From Terana coerulea (lineage: Eukaryota; Basidiomycota; Agaricomycetes; Polyporales; Phanerochaetaceae), in NCBI GenBank assembly GCA_024811115.1, contig JAKOGH010000452.1:1-10845 (forward strand): a DNA stretch of 10,845 bases, written 5' to 3'. The translations under genes were made by a program, and so were the position numbers. This document shows, piece after piece, positions 1-8,493 of the stretch; positions within the stretch are counted from its first letter, which is position 1; every line of letters begins with the position of its first letter. A model generated the notes under the pieces. It was given only the letters and a program-made list of their open reading frames with translations, was not told the DNA's origin and searched no databases.

Positions 1-440
1 CTCAATCATCTCTCACTGATCATCGCTCAACGCCTCTTTGACCACTCGGGTGTGGGACGATTTTACGACGGATGGGAATATCGCGGACGCACACCGGCGC
101 AGTTCCAGCTACGATCGGTGACCAGGGCAGTCGAGAAGAGACGGGCATAAAGTTACGTTTTCGCCCTTGTTGACAGTGCTAAGGTGGTTAATGCCACAGA
201 TACGCGCGTACCGCGACGTAGCCTTGGCCGGTGGGGAGGTTTGCCGTCGTGTTCTATAGGAAACCTAATCTGCCGGAGAAGACTCTGGTGCTATGGGCGT
301 GAGACCACAGCAGTCGTGTGCTCTCCTCAAATTTGCTATACCTGAATCCCACTCTTATCTCTCAACGGCTGCTTCTATTCCACTCATTACTGCAAGATAA
401 CCTGGAAATGGGTGGTAGATACCACGGATGGCTTGCTCAG
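1..440. other. left flank, no gene recognised
   Basis: No gene is supported here. Frame 1 on the plus strand is open from the window edge to a TAA at 148-150 and ends in TRAVEKRRA, which faintly recalls the SVEKRW tail of the downstream permease. The rest of that frame is hydrophilic and lacks the membrane character of a permease end, so it is not called. From 151 to 440 I see only sequence upstream of the permease. Confidence 0.4.
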
Positions 441-442
441 TG

Positions 443-505
443 AGTATAAGAGCTTCTAAATGTATCTTATTCCAGCCCGAGCTGACCATCTCCCCCTTTT
501 CCTGC
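443..505 (+). promoter_or_regulatory. probable core promoter and leader of the permease gene
   Basis: A TATA-like stretch (AGTATAAG, 443-450) lies about 75 bp before the start codon at 525. It is followed by a pyrimidine-rich tract (CTCCCCCTTTTCCTGCT, about 490-506) of the kind that often marks transcription starts in filamentous fungi. The function is inferred from position and base composition only. Confidence 0.35.
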
Positions 506-524
506 TGTATAGCTTGCGAGCGCT

Positions 525-2719
525 ATGGAACGTGCGTCCACAGGGTCGTTCGACTCAAAGGAGAAGGAGGCGGATGTCTCGGTTGTGACCAGGGTGGGCT
601 CCGATGATGCTTCAGAGGCGCGGCCTACCTCTGCATTGGACCGGTTCTCGCGCAGGTTCACGGCATGGCTCACTGCCCGGGGATTGGAAGGACACGGGTA
701 TGTGGTTTTATGTTGTTGTAATTGGCGACGCTTACCAGCTGTAGCGTTGAGCCCACCCCTCCGGAGAAGAGGTCGGATAAGCGCATCTATCAGATGTTTT
801 CATCTGGTTTACGGCGAATGTCAACGTCCAGGCGTATGTCCTAGGTCTTGCGCTAAAGATATATGCGCCTATTAATTTCCATGCCTATTGCGTAGCTTTG
901 GAGCATCTAGTGTAGGTCCTGCAGTGTTTGGTCTTGGAATTCGAACATCCTTCATCACGGTGATCATCGTGGACCTCATGTATGTCCTGGTGTCTTGTCT
1001 GTCTGTGACTTGGCTAAAGAGTATCAATGCATCTTGCACAGAACATGCCTCTTCCCAGCCTACTTGTTCGTGCAAACACGCCGCTAGGCATAAGTGAGGC
1101 ATTGACTTATCATTCATAGCATCGTATTCGGCCCCAAGCTCGGTACAAGGTCCATGGTCTATAGTCGATTTTCTTGGGGGTGCGCTTGTCGTGAACCATT
1201 ATCATTGATGTTGCTGATCGTCGTGTGTCGAAGGTATTACGGATCAATAATTCCAAGCATCTTGAACGTCCTCACCATGCAGGGCTATCTCATTATCAAT
1301 TGTATCATCGGAGGCCAGACCCTCGGCGCGGTGTCCCCTCACTTGAACGCGACTCTGGGTATTGTCATCATTGGACTAATATCCCTTGCCGTACGCTCCT
1401 GCTACATTACTTCATGCCTGCATCCTACTGACATGTACATTTGGCTTCAGATGACATTTTGTGGTTATCGGGTGGTGCACTGGTGAGTATCTCAGCGAAG
1501 TGACTGACGTCATTTATCCAAGCGTGTTGCAGGTTTGAAATGCTCGCCTGGATACCCAACGTGATCGGCTTCATTATCATGCTCGCCGTCGGCGGCAAGG
1601 ATCTGGCTAAACTGCCTCTAGGCGACCCAAGCCCTACAACTGCGGCGTCAATATTGACTTTCGCGGCTGCGGTGGGTGTCAGCGTTGTCTCATGGGGATC
1701 TGTCAGTCCGGACTATGGTATCTTTCACGATCACAAGGCCTCTACGTAAGCTCCTGATCCTCCAAATACAGTTGAAGTGCCTGAAATTTCAATGGTACTT
1801 ACAGCATGCGCATATTTGTTTATGGCTATCTCGGATTCCTCCTCTCAAGCGTGAGCACTTTCTCCATTTGCTAATAAAACTGTGGCTTGAGGTTTCTCGC
1901 TTCAACAGATTCCCATCCATCTACTAGGAATTGCATTCACTGCAGGGGCCCTACAAGTCCCAGCATGGAAAGCTGGCCTTGGGAATGGAAATGATGTTGG
2001 CGGGCTCGTTGAATCAGTGCTCGCTGAGGCTGGCGGATTCGGGAAGTTCATTACCGTCCTGATGGCCTTGTCCACTCCCAGCGCGAGCGTCCCGTCCATG
2101 TACACTGCCTGCACGAGCTTCATGACTATCCACTCCACATTTGCAAGGGTCCCTCGCTTCATCTTCGCCATCATCTCCACCGCAATGTACGTGTATTATC
2201 CCCTTCACGAGCGATAATTTACCTTGCACTATTGCAGACTGATCCCTGTTGGCATTGTCGGCGCTACCAAATTTTATGATACCTTCCTAGAGATCCTCAG
2301 TGAGTGTCGGCACCTTACCATGACAAACATCTCATGTTGTATCAACTGTTAACGTGAGACTGACACCTGCTAATGTACAGGTTTCATCGGCTACTGGCTC
2401 GGCCCTTATATCGCCATCACGCTCACCGAGCACTTTGTCTTCCGGCGCGCTTCCTGGGCTGCCTACGAACCGGAACAAGCTTGGAACAAGCCACAGCACC
2501 CCAACCTCGCCCGGGGCTATGCCGCGGTGTTCACTTCTCGCGACGGCGATTGGGCTCATTGTCGTGTGCATGTCACAGGACTTGTACACTGGACCGGTCG
2601 CAGCGGCCGGTACGGGAGACATTGCCATGATTGCGTCCTTTGCGTATAGCGTTATCGTTTATACGATTGCACGGTCAGTGGAGAAGCGGTGGAGGTCATA
2701 TGCAAGGTCTTACATATAA
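525..2719 (+). CDS. purine-cytosine permease (NCS1 family, Fcy2/FcyB-like), 12 exons, two frame breaks
   Basis: Plasma-membrane symporter family importing cytosine and purines (adenine, guanine, hypoxanthine). Exons by reading: 525-697, 745-833, 896-979, 1042-1065, 1120-1179, 1234-1390, 1451-1482, 1533-1745, 1805-1850, 1909-2186, 2238-2299, 2381-2719. All introns are GT-AG and phases agree. The product is about 518 residues, normal for the family. The N-terminal tail is hydrophilic, then come family blocks: IWFTANVNVQAFGASSVGP (first membrane helix), VFGPKLGTRSMV, RFSWGYYGSIIPS, LIINCIIGGQTLGAVS, FCGYRVVHWFEMLAWIP, SPDYGIFHDHKAST, IPVGIVGATKFYD, FIGYWLGPYIAI. The ATG at 525 is chosen because it gives the usual tail and splices in frame. 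Oddities: exon 2 lacks one base in the T run 797-800 (RIYQMF is in one frame, IWFTAN in the next), and exon 12 has one extra or two missing bases near 2535-2537 (GYAAVFT, then ATAIGLIVVCMSQDLYTG). There are no stops and no damaged splice sites, so this is either a very young pseudogene or an assembly error. The family call is firm; substrate is inferred from the family. Confidence 0.85.
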
Positions 2720-3031
2720 GTAACGGATACATGCTTCGTGCAGACTTTTCCTTGCGGGTGAAGCACTTAGGAGTGTAGAGACGCGAGCTATAAATATGCC
2801 TGTGTTTGTATCCATTGCAGTAGATGCGTGTATGGCTGTGATATGGCTTTATGATTTGCTGAACTCTTCGCTAGGTGACGTCAGGCAGCTGTGTAGGATA
2901 CGTCTCTATCCCTTACGGTACAACTCGATTGATCAGAAGCTTAGTCACTCAAGATAAGATTATAAGTAAGCTTTTAAAAGCTAAGCTGCGTCAACAGAAA
3001 TTTTGTACGTATTATTCGAGTTGTAGATCAG
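2720..3031. other. 3' flank of the permease, no gene
   Basis: No open frame of note. It holds a perfect TGACGTCA palindrome at 2876-2883 and a 14 bp palindrome AGCTTTTAAAAGCT near 2969-2982. Both are probably incidental or part of the repeat-rich tract that follows. No clear AATAAA signal was seen. Confidence 0.4.
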
Positions 3032-3136
3032 ATTTATTTGGTCGTGTTTGATTCCAAAGCCTCTACCTGCCAAATCTGGCGGCCCGAGTCTCCGACTCGG
3101 AGTCCCTGGCCTCAGTGTTGGCAAGGTCAGCTTGAC
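3032..3136. repeat. diverged interspersed repeat, copy A
   Basis: TTTATTTGGTC, CCAAAGCCTCT and then CTCCG/CTCGG...TGGCCTC recur in the same order at 4445-4545. This copy also carries a hairpin with perfect 7 bp arms (CCGAGTC, loop TCC, GACTCGG; 3084-3100). Its right part is cut by the MITE that begins at 3137. The element family is not recognised. Confidence 0.5.
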
Positions 3137-3167
3137 AGGACCCCCGAATATGGGTCTGGATGCCTGT
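3137..3167 (+). repeat. left terminal inverted repeat of the MITE
   Basis: Starts AGGACCCCCGAATATGGG and ends GGATGCCTGT. The reverse complement of 3748-3778 differs only at the ninth base (C here, T there). The AGCTTGAC target duplication ends immediately before it. Confidence 0.9.
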
Positions 3168-3747
3168 GGTCCGAACGGACAAAATTTTGGATTTTGACCC
3201 CCCTATGCCTGATTTTTGGCGGACAAAATGACCCAAATTTGGCCGAAGGCCTGTTGGTTGAACGGACGTCCGGTGAACCGCGTATGGATGCCTGTTGTAG
3301 CACAGACAGCTTGAGCGCCTTGGGAGCTACGCTCAACGCAGTGTACATGCTGTGGTGGTGTTGTAATACGGCGTCCTAGGGGAATAAGTCAAGTGGTTGA
3401 ATGTCTGACTCTCTTAGGTGGATGTTTCGGCATTAGTTTATGGTCCTCATTTTTTGGCGACTACTCATTCTCGTGATGGACAGAAAATGGGCACATACCA
3501 ATGTAAATTCTCTCTCATACTCATGCTTGCAGAATAAACTATGATATATAAAGATGTCGGAGCGAAAAAAATGGTGAAAAATGTCATTTTGGAAGGCCTG
3601 TAGGCCCAAAACGGACAAATTTGAGAAAATCTGATCCCTGTTGCAAGAACGGACAAACCGCGGCCATAGGCCGCGGAACCTGCTGCTAAACGGACATTTA
3701 GGGCACAGTTTGCGTTGACATCTTGGCCTAAATTTGGTCTCCAGCTA

Positions 3748-3778
3748 ACAGGCATCCAGACCCATATTCAGGGGTCCT
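3748..3778 (-). repeat. right terminal inverted repeat of the MITE
   Basis: Reads ACAGGCATCC at its inner end and GGGGTCCT at its outer end on the plus strand. It is followed directly by the second AGCTTGAC copy. Confidence 0.9.
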
Positions 3779-3851
3779 AGCTTGACCCGGTCAAGAAAAG
3801 GTCAATCTGATGTGACCGGTAGGTCGGTTGACCGGTCAGTCGACCGGTCAA
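3779..3851. repeat. cluster of GACCGGTC palindromes
   Basis: Two nested hairpins are visible. CTTGACC-C-GGTCAAG lies at 3781-3795. A perfect 10 bp-arm inverted repeat TTGACCGGTC-AGTC-GACCGGTCAA lies at 3828-3851, with further TGACCGGT copies between. The MITE target site lies at the edge of this cluster. It may be the end of an older repeat that begins with copy A at 3032, or a binding site for a dimeric protein. The sequence does not decide. Confidence 0.6.
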
Positions 3852-4443
3852 GGGGTCAGGCGCCCAGGCTTCAGTCCAAGCGCCCATGTGGTCCCATCGT
3901 GCGCGTGATTCGAATTTCACAGCATAAGCGTTCATATTCGCCATTGTCGTCGATGTGGTCACCAGAATGTGATAAAGTGCTGGCACTCAAGTACACATAT
4001 GATCTGGGGGAGCGGCTGTGCGTATTGCTGGACATCTGCTGCCTTCGTTATGATTCTCATCTGTCCCGGACCATCTAGGAAGCTTGCGAGAAGAGCTGCC
4101 AGTTTGTATAGCGTCTTCAATCAACGATCAAACCATGTACTAGTAGCAGCAAGCTCTCTTGCGTTATAAGGTCGCTATGACAAGGTTCGAGTCGATGATG
4201 CACAGCGTTTGAAGTTAAGTGTGGTATCCAGTGTATATGTATCGTTGTCCGAGTTGACCGCAGATCAGACTGCCGCAAGACGGTGCATTCTCACTATCGG
4301 GGTACAGTTTGATGAGGTTTGCATCTCATAGGAGCTGCTGCCGTGGGCAATACCTAGCCCATTACATGAAATGATTGACAGTGACACATGTCACAGCAGA
4401 GTTTACATAAGTGAACCAGCCAAGATTCATTGTGCACTGCTGG
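3852..4443. other. intergenic, nothing recognised
   Basis: Open frames here are short, lack conserved motifs and run partly through repeat sequence (for example the one beginning at 3782). I see no gene, tRNA or terminal repeat. Confidence 0.4.
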
Positions 4444-4545
4444 TTTTATTTGGTCATTATTTATTTCCAAAGCCTCTGATTGCTAAATTCGATGTACTTA
4501 CACTTGCTATCCTCCAAGTCTGACTCCGTGGCCTCCAGTATTTTG
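4444..4545. repeat. diverged interspersed repeat, copy B
   Basis: Shares TTTATTTGGTC, CCAAAGCCTCT and a TGACTCCGTGGCCTC block, in the same order and orientation, with 3032-3136. It lacks the 17 bp hairpin of copy A and has different sequence between the blocks. The two copies are about 1.4 kb apart. Confidence 0.45.
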
Positions 4546-5222
4546 CCCACTGGCAATGGCCTCCTTCTGAGCTACTCTAGCTTCGATACTAACTTCAGGA
4601 ATTGGCAGTTTTGACAAAGCACCGCACCCACAGATGACCTCTTGTGTCCGCGACAGCCGTGGGCATACCACAAAGTTTCCAGAGTTGTGCGTGCTTCAAA
4701 CCTTGTCTTATGAGACTAACAGTCACTAGCACTGATCACACACAGCTCTGCTGCGTGTAGCGTCCAAGACTTCCGTCTTCCGTCACTCTTGTGCTTGCAC
4801 CAACGAAAATCACCTTGTTCCACCAACAATTCGGTACGCAGTGTTTGCTCCGAATAAGTGGCAGGCTGCTCAATACGTTCTTTTTACTCAACAGATCCAA
4901 GCATATTCTAAACAATTCTTTTGCAAAGACCGAAGCATATTCTCGCCCTGGTTGGCAATACCTCTGCCACAGGTATATACTCACATTCAGCTAATAACTG
5001 AAGGATCTCACGCCTATGCTTGGTACAGAACTCTGAAGTACTCCACCGCAGAGCACACTGACGTACATCTACCGGTGGTGCTGTGCCAACTCCCATAGAA
5101 ATGAAGACTCATGCTAGCTATTGGCGGGCCGCTGTATTCTCAGGAAGGTCCTTTGATACTTCAAGCTCCACGTCCGTCAATATATTAGCCTTGTAACTGG
5201 TCAAAGGAGAGCAACAACGGTT
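4546..5222. other. upstream region of the TPR-CHAT gene
   Basis: No coding sequence is supported. Near the CHAT start, CAATATATTAG (about 5178-5188) is a TATA-like element some 40 bp before the ATG at 5223. The rest shows nothing I can name. Confidence 0.35.
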
Positions 5223-5726
5223 ATGGAGGACACGTCGGTGAGTTAAAATTGACACCGTTTATCACTAAATACTTGACACAGGCCTCGTCTCAGGCTCAGT
5301 TTCCGAAGATGGATGGGAGAACGATGACATTGTGGAACAGCAACGACAGGCACTGGCATTGTGTCTCATAGATGATGAACAGTACCCTGGTGTCTTATTC
5401 GACCTCGCACATGCCTTATATGGACGATTTGCAGAAGCAGCTGCTGCATCAGACCTGGATGAGGCCATCCAGCATTTTCACGACCTCCTCTCCATTACTC
5501 CTGCACCCGATGATCCCGATCAGGTGACAATCTTTACAATCTCGCACATGCCTGCAATCGCCGATTTGAACAATATGACAAGTTTGAGGACTTGAATGAC
5601 TCTATCGAATTTTACCAACAGGCCCTCTCCTTGGTATTTCCTTCTGGGCACCCTACCCAAAACCACGTCATTCATAACTTAGCAGGCTGACTGTGCACAC
5701 GCCTTGAAGCGGAAAGGGGAGACACA

Positions 5727-6821
5727 GGATCTCGAGGAATCGATCTTACTACAGCGAGCTACTCTTACGCTGTGTCCTCCTGGGCATCCTGATCAGCACC
5801 AGTCTCTTGGCGAGCTAGCAGGTGCACTGCGGATCCGCTTTGACCATATCGGTCAGACGCAGGATCTTGAAGACTCCATTTCATTTCAACGCGAAGCTCT
5901 CGCGTTGGCGTCCTTCTGAGCACCCTTACCAGCATGCCTCTTGTGGTCAACTAGCAGCTGCGCTTGCAGGCCCGCCTTCGATCAGTTTGGTCAGCTGCAG
6001 GATCTCAAGGAATCCATCTCGCTACATCAAGATACCCTAACGTTACGTCCTCCTGGGCACTCTGACCGGCACTATTCCCTCAGTAACTTGGCAAGCGCAC
6101 TGCTGACCCGCTTTGAGCAGCTTGGACAGCTGCACAATCTAGATGACACCATCTCACTGGAGCGTAGACGCCCTGAAGTTGCGTCCTCCCAGGCACCCTT
6201 TTCGGCACCTCTCCCTTGACAGCTTAGCAGCTGCGCGAGTGGGCTCGCTTTTGGCAGGCTGATCAGCTGTATGATGATTTTGAAGACACTCTCTCACTAC
6301 AGCGGGATGCCTTGGAATTGTATCCTCCTGACCACCCCAGCTGCCATCTCTCCTTTAACAACCTTGCACTTATGCTATGGACTCGCTTTGTGCAGAAAGG
6401 TCAGATACAAGATCTCGAGGACTGCATCTCTACAATGAAATGCCCTCGTTCAGTGTCATCCCGGGCACCCTAGCCGCCATTGCTTCCTTGGCAACCTAGG
6501 TATTGCACTGAAGTACCGCTTTGACCAGATTGGTGAGATCCAGGATCTTGAAGATGCCATCTCACTACAGAAAGACACCCTAGAGCTGCGTCCTATTGGG
6601 CACCCTGGTCGTCATGTTTGCTTCAGCAGCTTAGCAGCAGCCCTGGAGGCCCGTCATAATGTCGTTCAAGTTGGCCAAATACAGGATCTCAAGGATTCCA
6701 TCTCACTAGAGCGAGATGCCCTGGAGTTGTGTCCTGTTGGTCATCCTTGGTGGCACATCTCCCTCAGAAACCTAGCCCTCCGACTTCACGTCATGTCACA
6801 GCGCTCAATGAGCAAGCCGCA
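5727..6821 (+). repeat. eight degenerate 45-residue TPR-like repeats
   Basis: Units start near 5727, 5862, 6000, 6134, 6274, 6411, 6543 and 6684, about 135 bp apart. The shared protein pattern is QDLEDSISLQRDALELRPPGHP in parts, then SL.NLA.AL..RF.Q.GQ. Spacing varies from 132 to 141 bp instead of exact multiples, and the units lie in different frames, so single-base indels have accumulated. In unit 6 the usual CAG CGA GAT has become CAA TGA AAT: three transitions, one creating a stop. The last unit runs through a 603 bp open stretch (6439-7041) that ends in the LTR. Confidence 0.8.
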
Positions 6822-7054
6822 GGAGATGGTGAAAGAGTGTCTACAATTGCTTGAATGTTGTGCCACCAACATTACAAACTCTGGTCCACTTTCTGCGCAG
6901 CTCATAGCTGCATCGTGTTGGGCACGCATCGGGATGGCAAGAAGGAGATTTCTCTGTACTGAAGGCATACCAAAGAGGTGTGGAGCTCTTGGAGCATGTG
7001 CTAGTCATACACCCTACTCTTCAAGGACAACACCAGTGTAACGGTTTGACCATT

Positions 7055-7150
7055 ACACGGCCATTCTAGCACACACACGGACACTTTAGCACACTCACGG
7101 GCACTCTAGATACATACACGGGCACTCGATATACTCAACGGACACTCCAC
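7055..7150. repeat. ~20 bp tandem repeat inside the solo LTR
   Basis: Five units ending in ACGG recur every 20-21 bp (ends at about 7060, 7080, 7100, 7121, 7141), most followed by GCACTC or ACACT. They lie at the 5' end of the LTR, where retrotransposon enhancers often are. A regulatory role is only a guess. Confidence 0.6.
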
Positions 7151-7382
7151 GGTCTCTGTAGCACGGTCCGGGCGTTTCGGACATTCTGATTGCTTATAAT
7201 TTCCTTATCCGGCTCCGTTCCTTCCCCATTCGTCTCGGCGCTCTGTATTTCCAACCAGGCACTCGCGTCCTCCTTTTATCCCTCTCGCGTTCTTGTTTCT
7301 CCCTATCGATTCGTCTCCTATGTACCTGACACTAGTGATAGGCAGGGGTTTGCAAACCCTCCGAGGGTTAAGGGTAAGGGTA

Positions 7383-7404
7383 TGGAGGGTAAGGGTAAGG
7401 GTTG
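7383..7404. repeat. 22 bp direct repeat, left copy, in the nested MITE
   Basis: TGGAGGGTAAGGGTAAGGGT plus TG. It is identical at 7633-7654, exactly 250 bp on. With the preceding AGGGTTAAGGGTAAGGG it gives more than four GGG tracts in a row, enough for an intramolecular G-quadruplex. Confidence 0.8.
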
Positions 7405-7603
7405 AGAAAAGTTAACCCTTGTCTAGCAGGGGTCTGTATTCAAGCACTAGGCATATTGCTAGAGAGGGCTGCAAGTATTGTAAGTGCTTTCTATACCAAT
7501 GCAAGCCACTCAAATAGAAGACTGACATTATAAGTAAGTGGGAAAAGGCATTTAAAGCACCATTTTCAGCCTATTTTGGAAAGGGTTTGAAGGGTAGCCC
7601 TCA

Positions 7604-7654
7604 ACCCTTACCCTTCATGAGGGTAAGGGTATTGGAGGGTAAGGGTAAGGGTTG
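7604..7654. repeat. hairpin and right copy of the GGGTAA repeat in the nested MITE
   Basis: ACCCTTACCCT (7604-7614), a 5 nt loop, then AGGGTAAGGGT (7620-7630) forms a perfect 11 bp-arm hairpin. The 22 bp direct-repeat copy follows at 7633-7654. Confidence 0.8.
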
Positions 7655-8493
7655 CCCTCTGAGCATAGAGGGTTTACCCTTGCCAATCACTACAGGCTGA
7701 CACTAGCTTACTGGCGTTGTCTTATAGTCTACGGCCTCCGTCCTGTACCCTCGTCGAATCAACGCCAGTGTCTGGCACCCCTCACCGAATTCCCCCGCTC
7801 GCTCTCATCCTCGCCGTCTTCGACGTCCGCCTGTCCTCTGGAAGGTTTCGCCCTCGTCCCTCGGGCGTGCCCTTCACAACCAGGTCCTTCAGGAGGCACA
7901 CCCACTCCTCCTAGATGGCGCGTCGTATGCCATTGAGCAAGATGATCTTAGAACTGCTGTACAGTTTCTTGAGCAAGAGAGGTCACTTTTTGGTCTGGGC
8001 TACGACGTTTGCGAGTCCCTCTGGATCTCTTAGAGCAGGAAGATAAGGAATTACATCATGATTTCACTCAAACTGCTCAGCAGCTCGATGCACTTACGAC
8101 GGCACTGAATCCATTCCGAACCCATGGAAGTCAGGTACAAGCCACAACTATTGAAGGACCTCACTACATTCAAGAAGATCGCTTTGGCACCATGCTGAAG
8201 AGCAAGCGAGAACTATCCAAGAGGATGGATAATTTAATCCAGAAGATTCGGACCAAACCAGGGCTGGCTCAATTTCAGAGGTTGCCCCAGTTCGGTACCC
8301 TCCAGGACGCAGCAGCGTAGGGCCCGGTTATCATCGTCACTCATAACAAGTATCGCTCCGACGCCCTAATCATTCTCCGCCGTCATGCTCCTGTCTGCGT
8401 TCCTCTATCAAACGAGTTCTACGACACCATGAAAGATGTTTCAGACAGCCTCTTGGAGGCACGCGGTGGGGTCGTCTCGGAAGTAAACCACGG

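Larger units (their letters stand above)
3137..3778. mobile_element. MITE with 31 bp TIRs and 8 bp target duplication (hAT-, P- or KDZ-like)
   Basis: Non-autonomous DNA transposon, 642 bp, no plausible transposase. The left terminal inverted repeat (3137-3167, beginning AGGACCCCCGAATATGGG) and the right one (3748-3778) match at 30 of 31 positions, differing only at position 9. An exact 8 bp direct repeat AGCTTGAC flanks the element (3129-3136 and 3779-3786), the footprint of one insertion. Eight-base duplications are made by hAT transposases and also by P and KDZ types; the ends do not decide between them. Inside are six CGGAC motifs in one orientation, three near each end (3176, 3220, 3263; 3612, 3650, 3691), and a perfect 8 bp-arm hairpin CCGCGGCC-ATA-GGCCGCGG (3658-3676). 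The near-identical ends suggest a fairly recent insertion. ORFs that overlap it are chance. Confidence 0.9.
7333..7695. mobile_element. hAT-like MITE nested in the solo LTR
   Basis: Ends are inverted repeats: TAGTGATAGGCAGGGG... (7333-7361) against the complement of 7668-7692, TAGTGATTGGCAAGGGT.... They agree at 23 of 25 aligned positions with a 4 bp gap. The TAGTGAT.GGCA start resembles hAT termini. Flanks CCTGACAC (7325-7332) and GCTGACAC (7696-7703) match at 7 of 8 bases, as an aged 8 bp target duplication; three extra bases (CAG) sit at the right end. No transposase is encoded. Subterminal zones are packed with GGGTAA, so the element must post-date the LTR that carries it. Confidence 0.75.
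7037..7878. mobile_element. solo LTR inserted in the TPR-CHAT coding sequence
   Basis: Begins TGTAACGG and ends CTTCACA, the TG...CA ends of retrotransposon LTRs. It is flanked by an exact 5 bp duplication ACCAG (7032-7036 and 7879-7883), as made by Gypsy and Copia integrases. Removing the insert and one ACCAG copy puts the preceding coding block (LQGQHQ) in frame with VLQEAHPLLLDGASYAIEQ, which fits the TPR-CHAT family in spacing; this is independent proof of the borders. It is 842 bp as found, about 471 bp without the nested MITE. No gag, pol or primer-binding site is present, so this is the product of LTR-LTR recombination. A TTATAATTT box (about 7195) and pyrimidine-rich tract may be its old promoter. 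Which superfamily it belongs to is not visible. Confidence 0.88.

Noticed and set aside
1..150. Open frame ending in TRAVEKRRA, similar to the permease C-terminus, as the tail of another permease copy
   Set aside because: Only about ten residues agree, and the preceding residues are hydrophilic instead of a membrane helix. Too short to support.
440..475. Possible 5'-UTR intron (GTGAGT ... TTCCAG)
   Set aside because: At 36 bp it is shorter than every other intron in the gene, and nothing else supports it.
2332..2628. 98-codon minus-strand open frame
   Set aside because: It is the antisense shadow of permease exons 11-12.
1505..2883. Two TGACGTCA (CRE/ATF) palindromes, at 1505-1512 and 2876-2883
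   Set aside because: One lies in an intron and the other beyond the gene's end. Two hits in 10.8 kb are slightly more than expected but give no regulatory case.
3782..4078. 98-codon plus-strand open frame
   Set aside because: Its first third is translated palindromic repeat (GRSVDRSVDRS) and no domain or splice context supports it.
7360..7660. GGGTAA runs as an internal telomere repeat
   Set aside because: The unit GGGTAA differs from the fungal TTAGGG telomere unit in both strands' reading, is interrupted, occurs in inverted orientation too, and lies symmetrically inside a MITE.
7037..7914. Reading the interruption of the CHAT gene as a long intron (GTAACG ... CTCCTAG)
   Set aside because: It would delete about a dozen family-conserved residues. 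The exact ACCAG duplication with TG...CA ends explains the gap without losing any.
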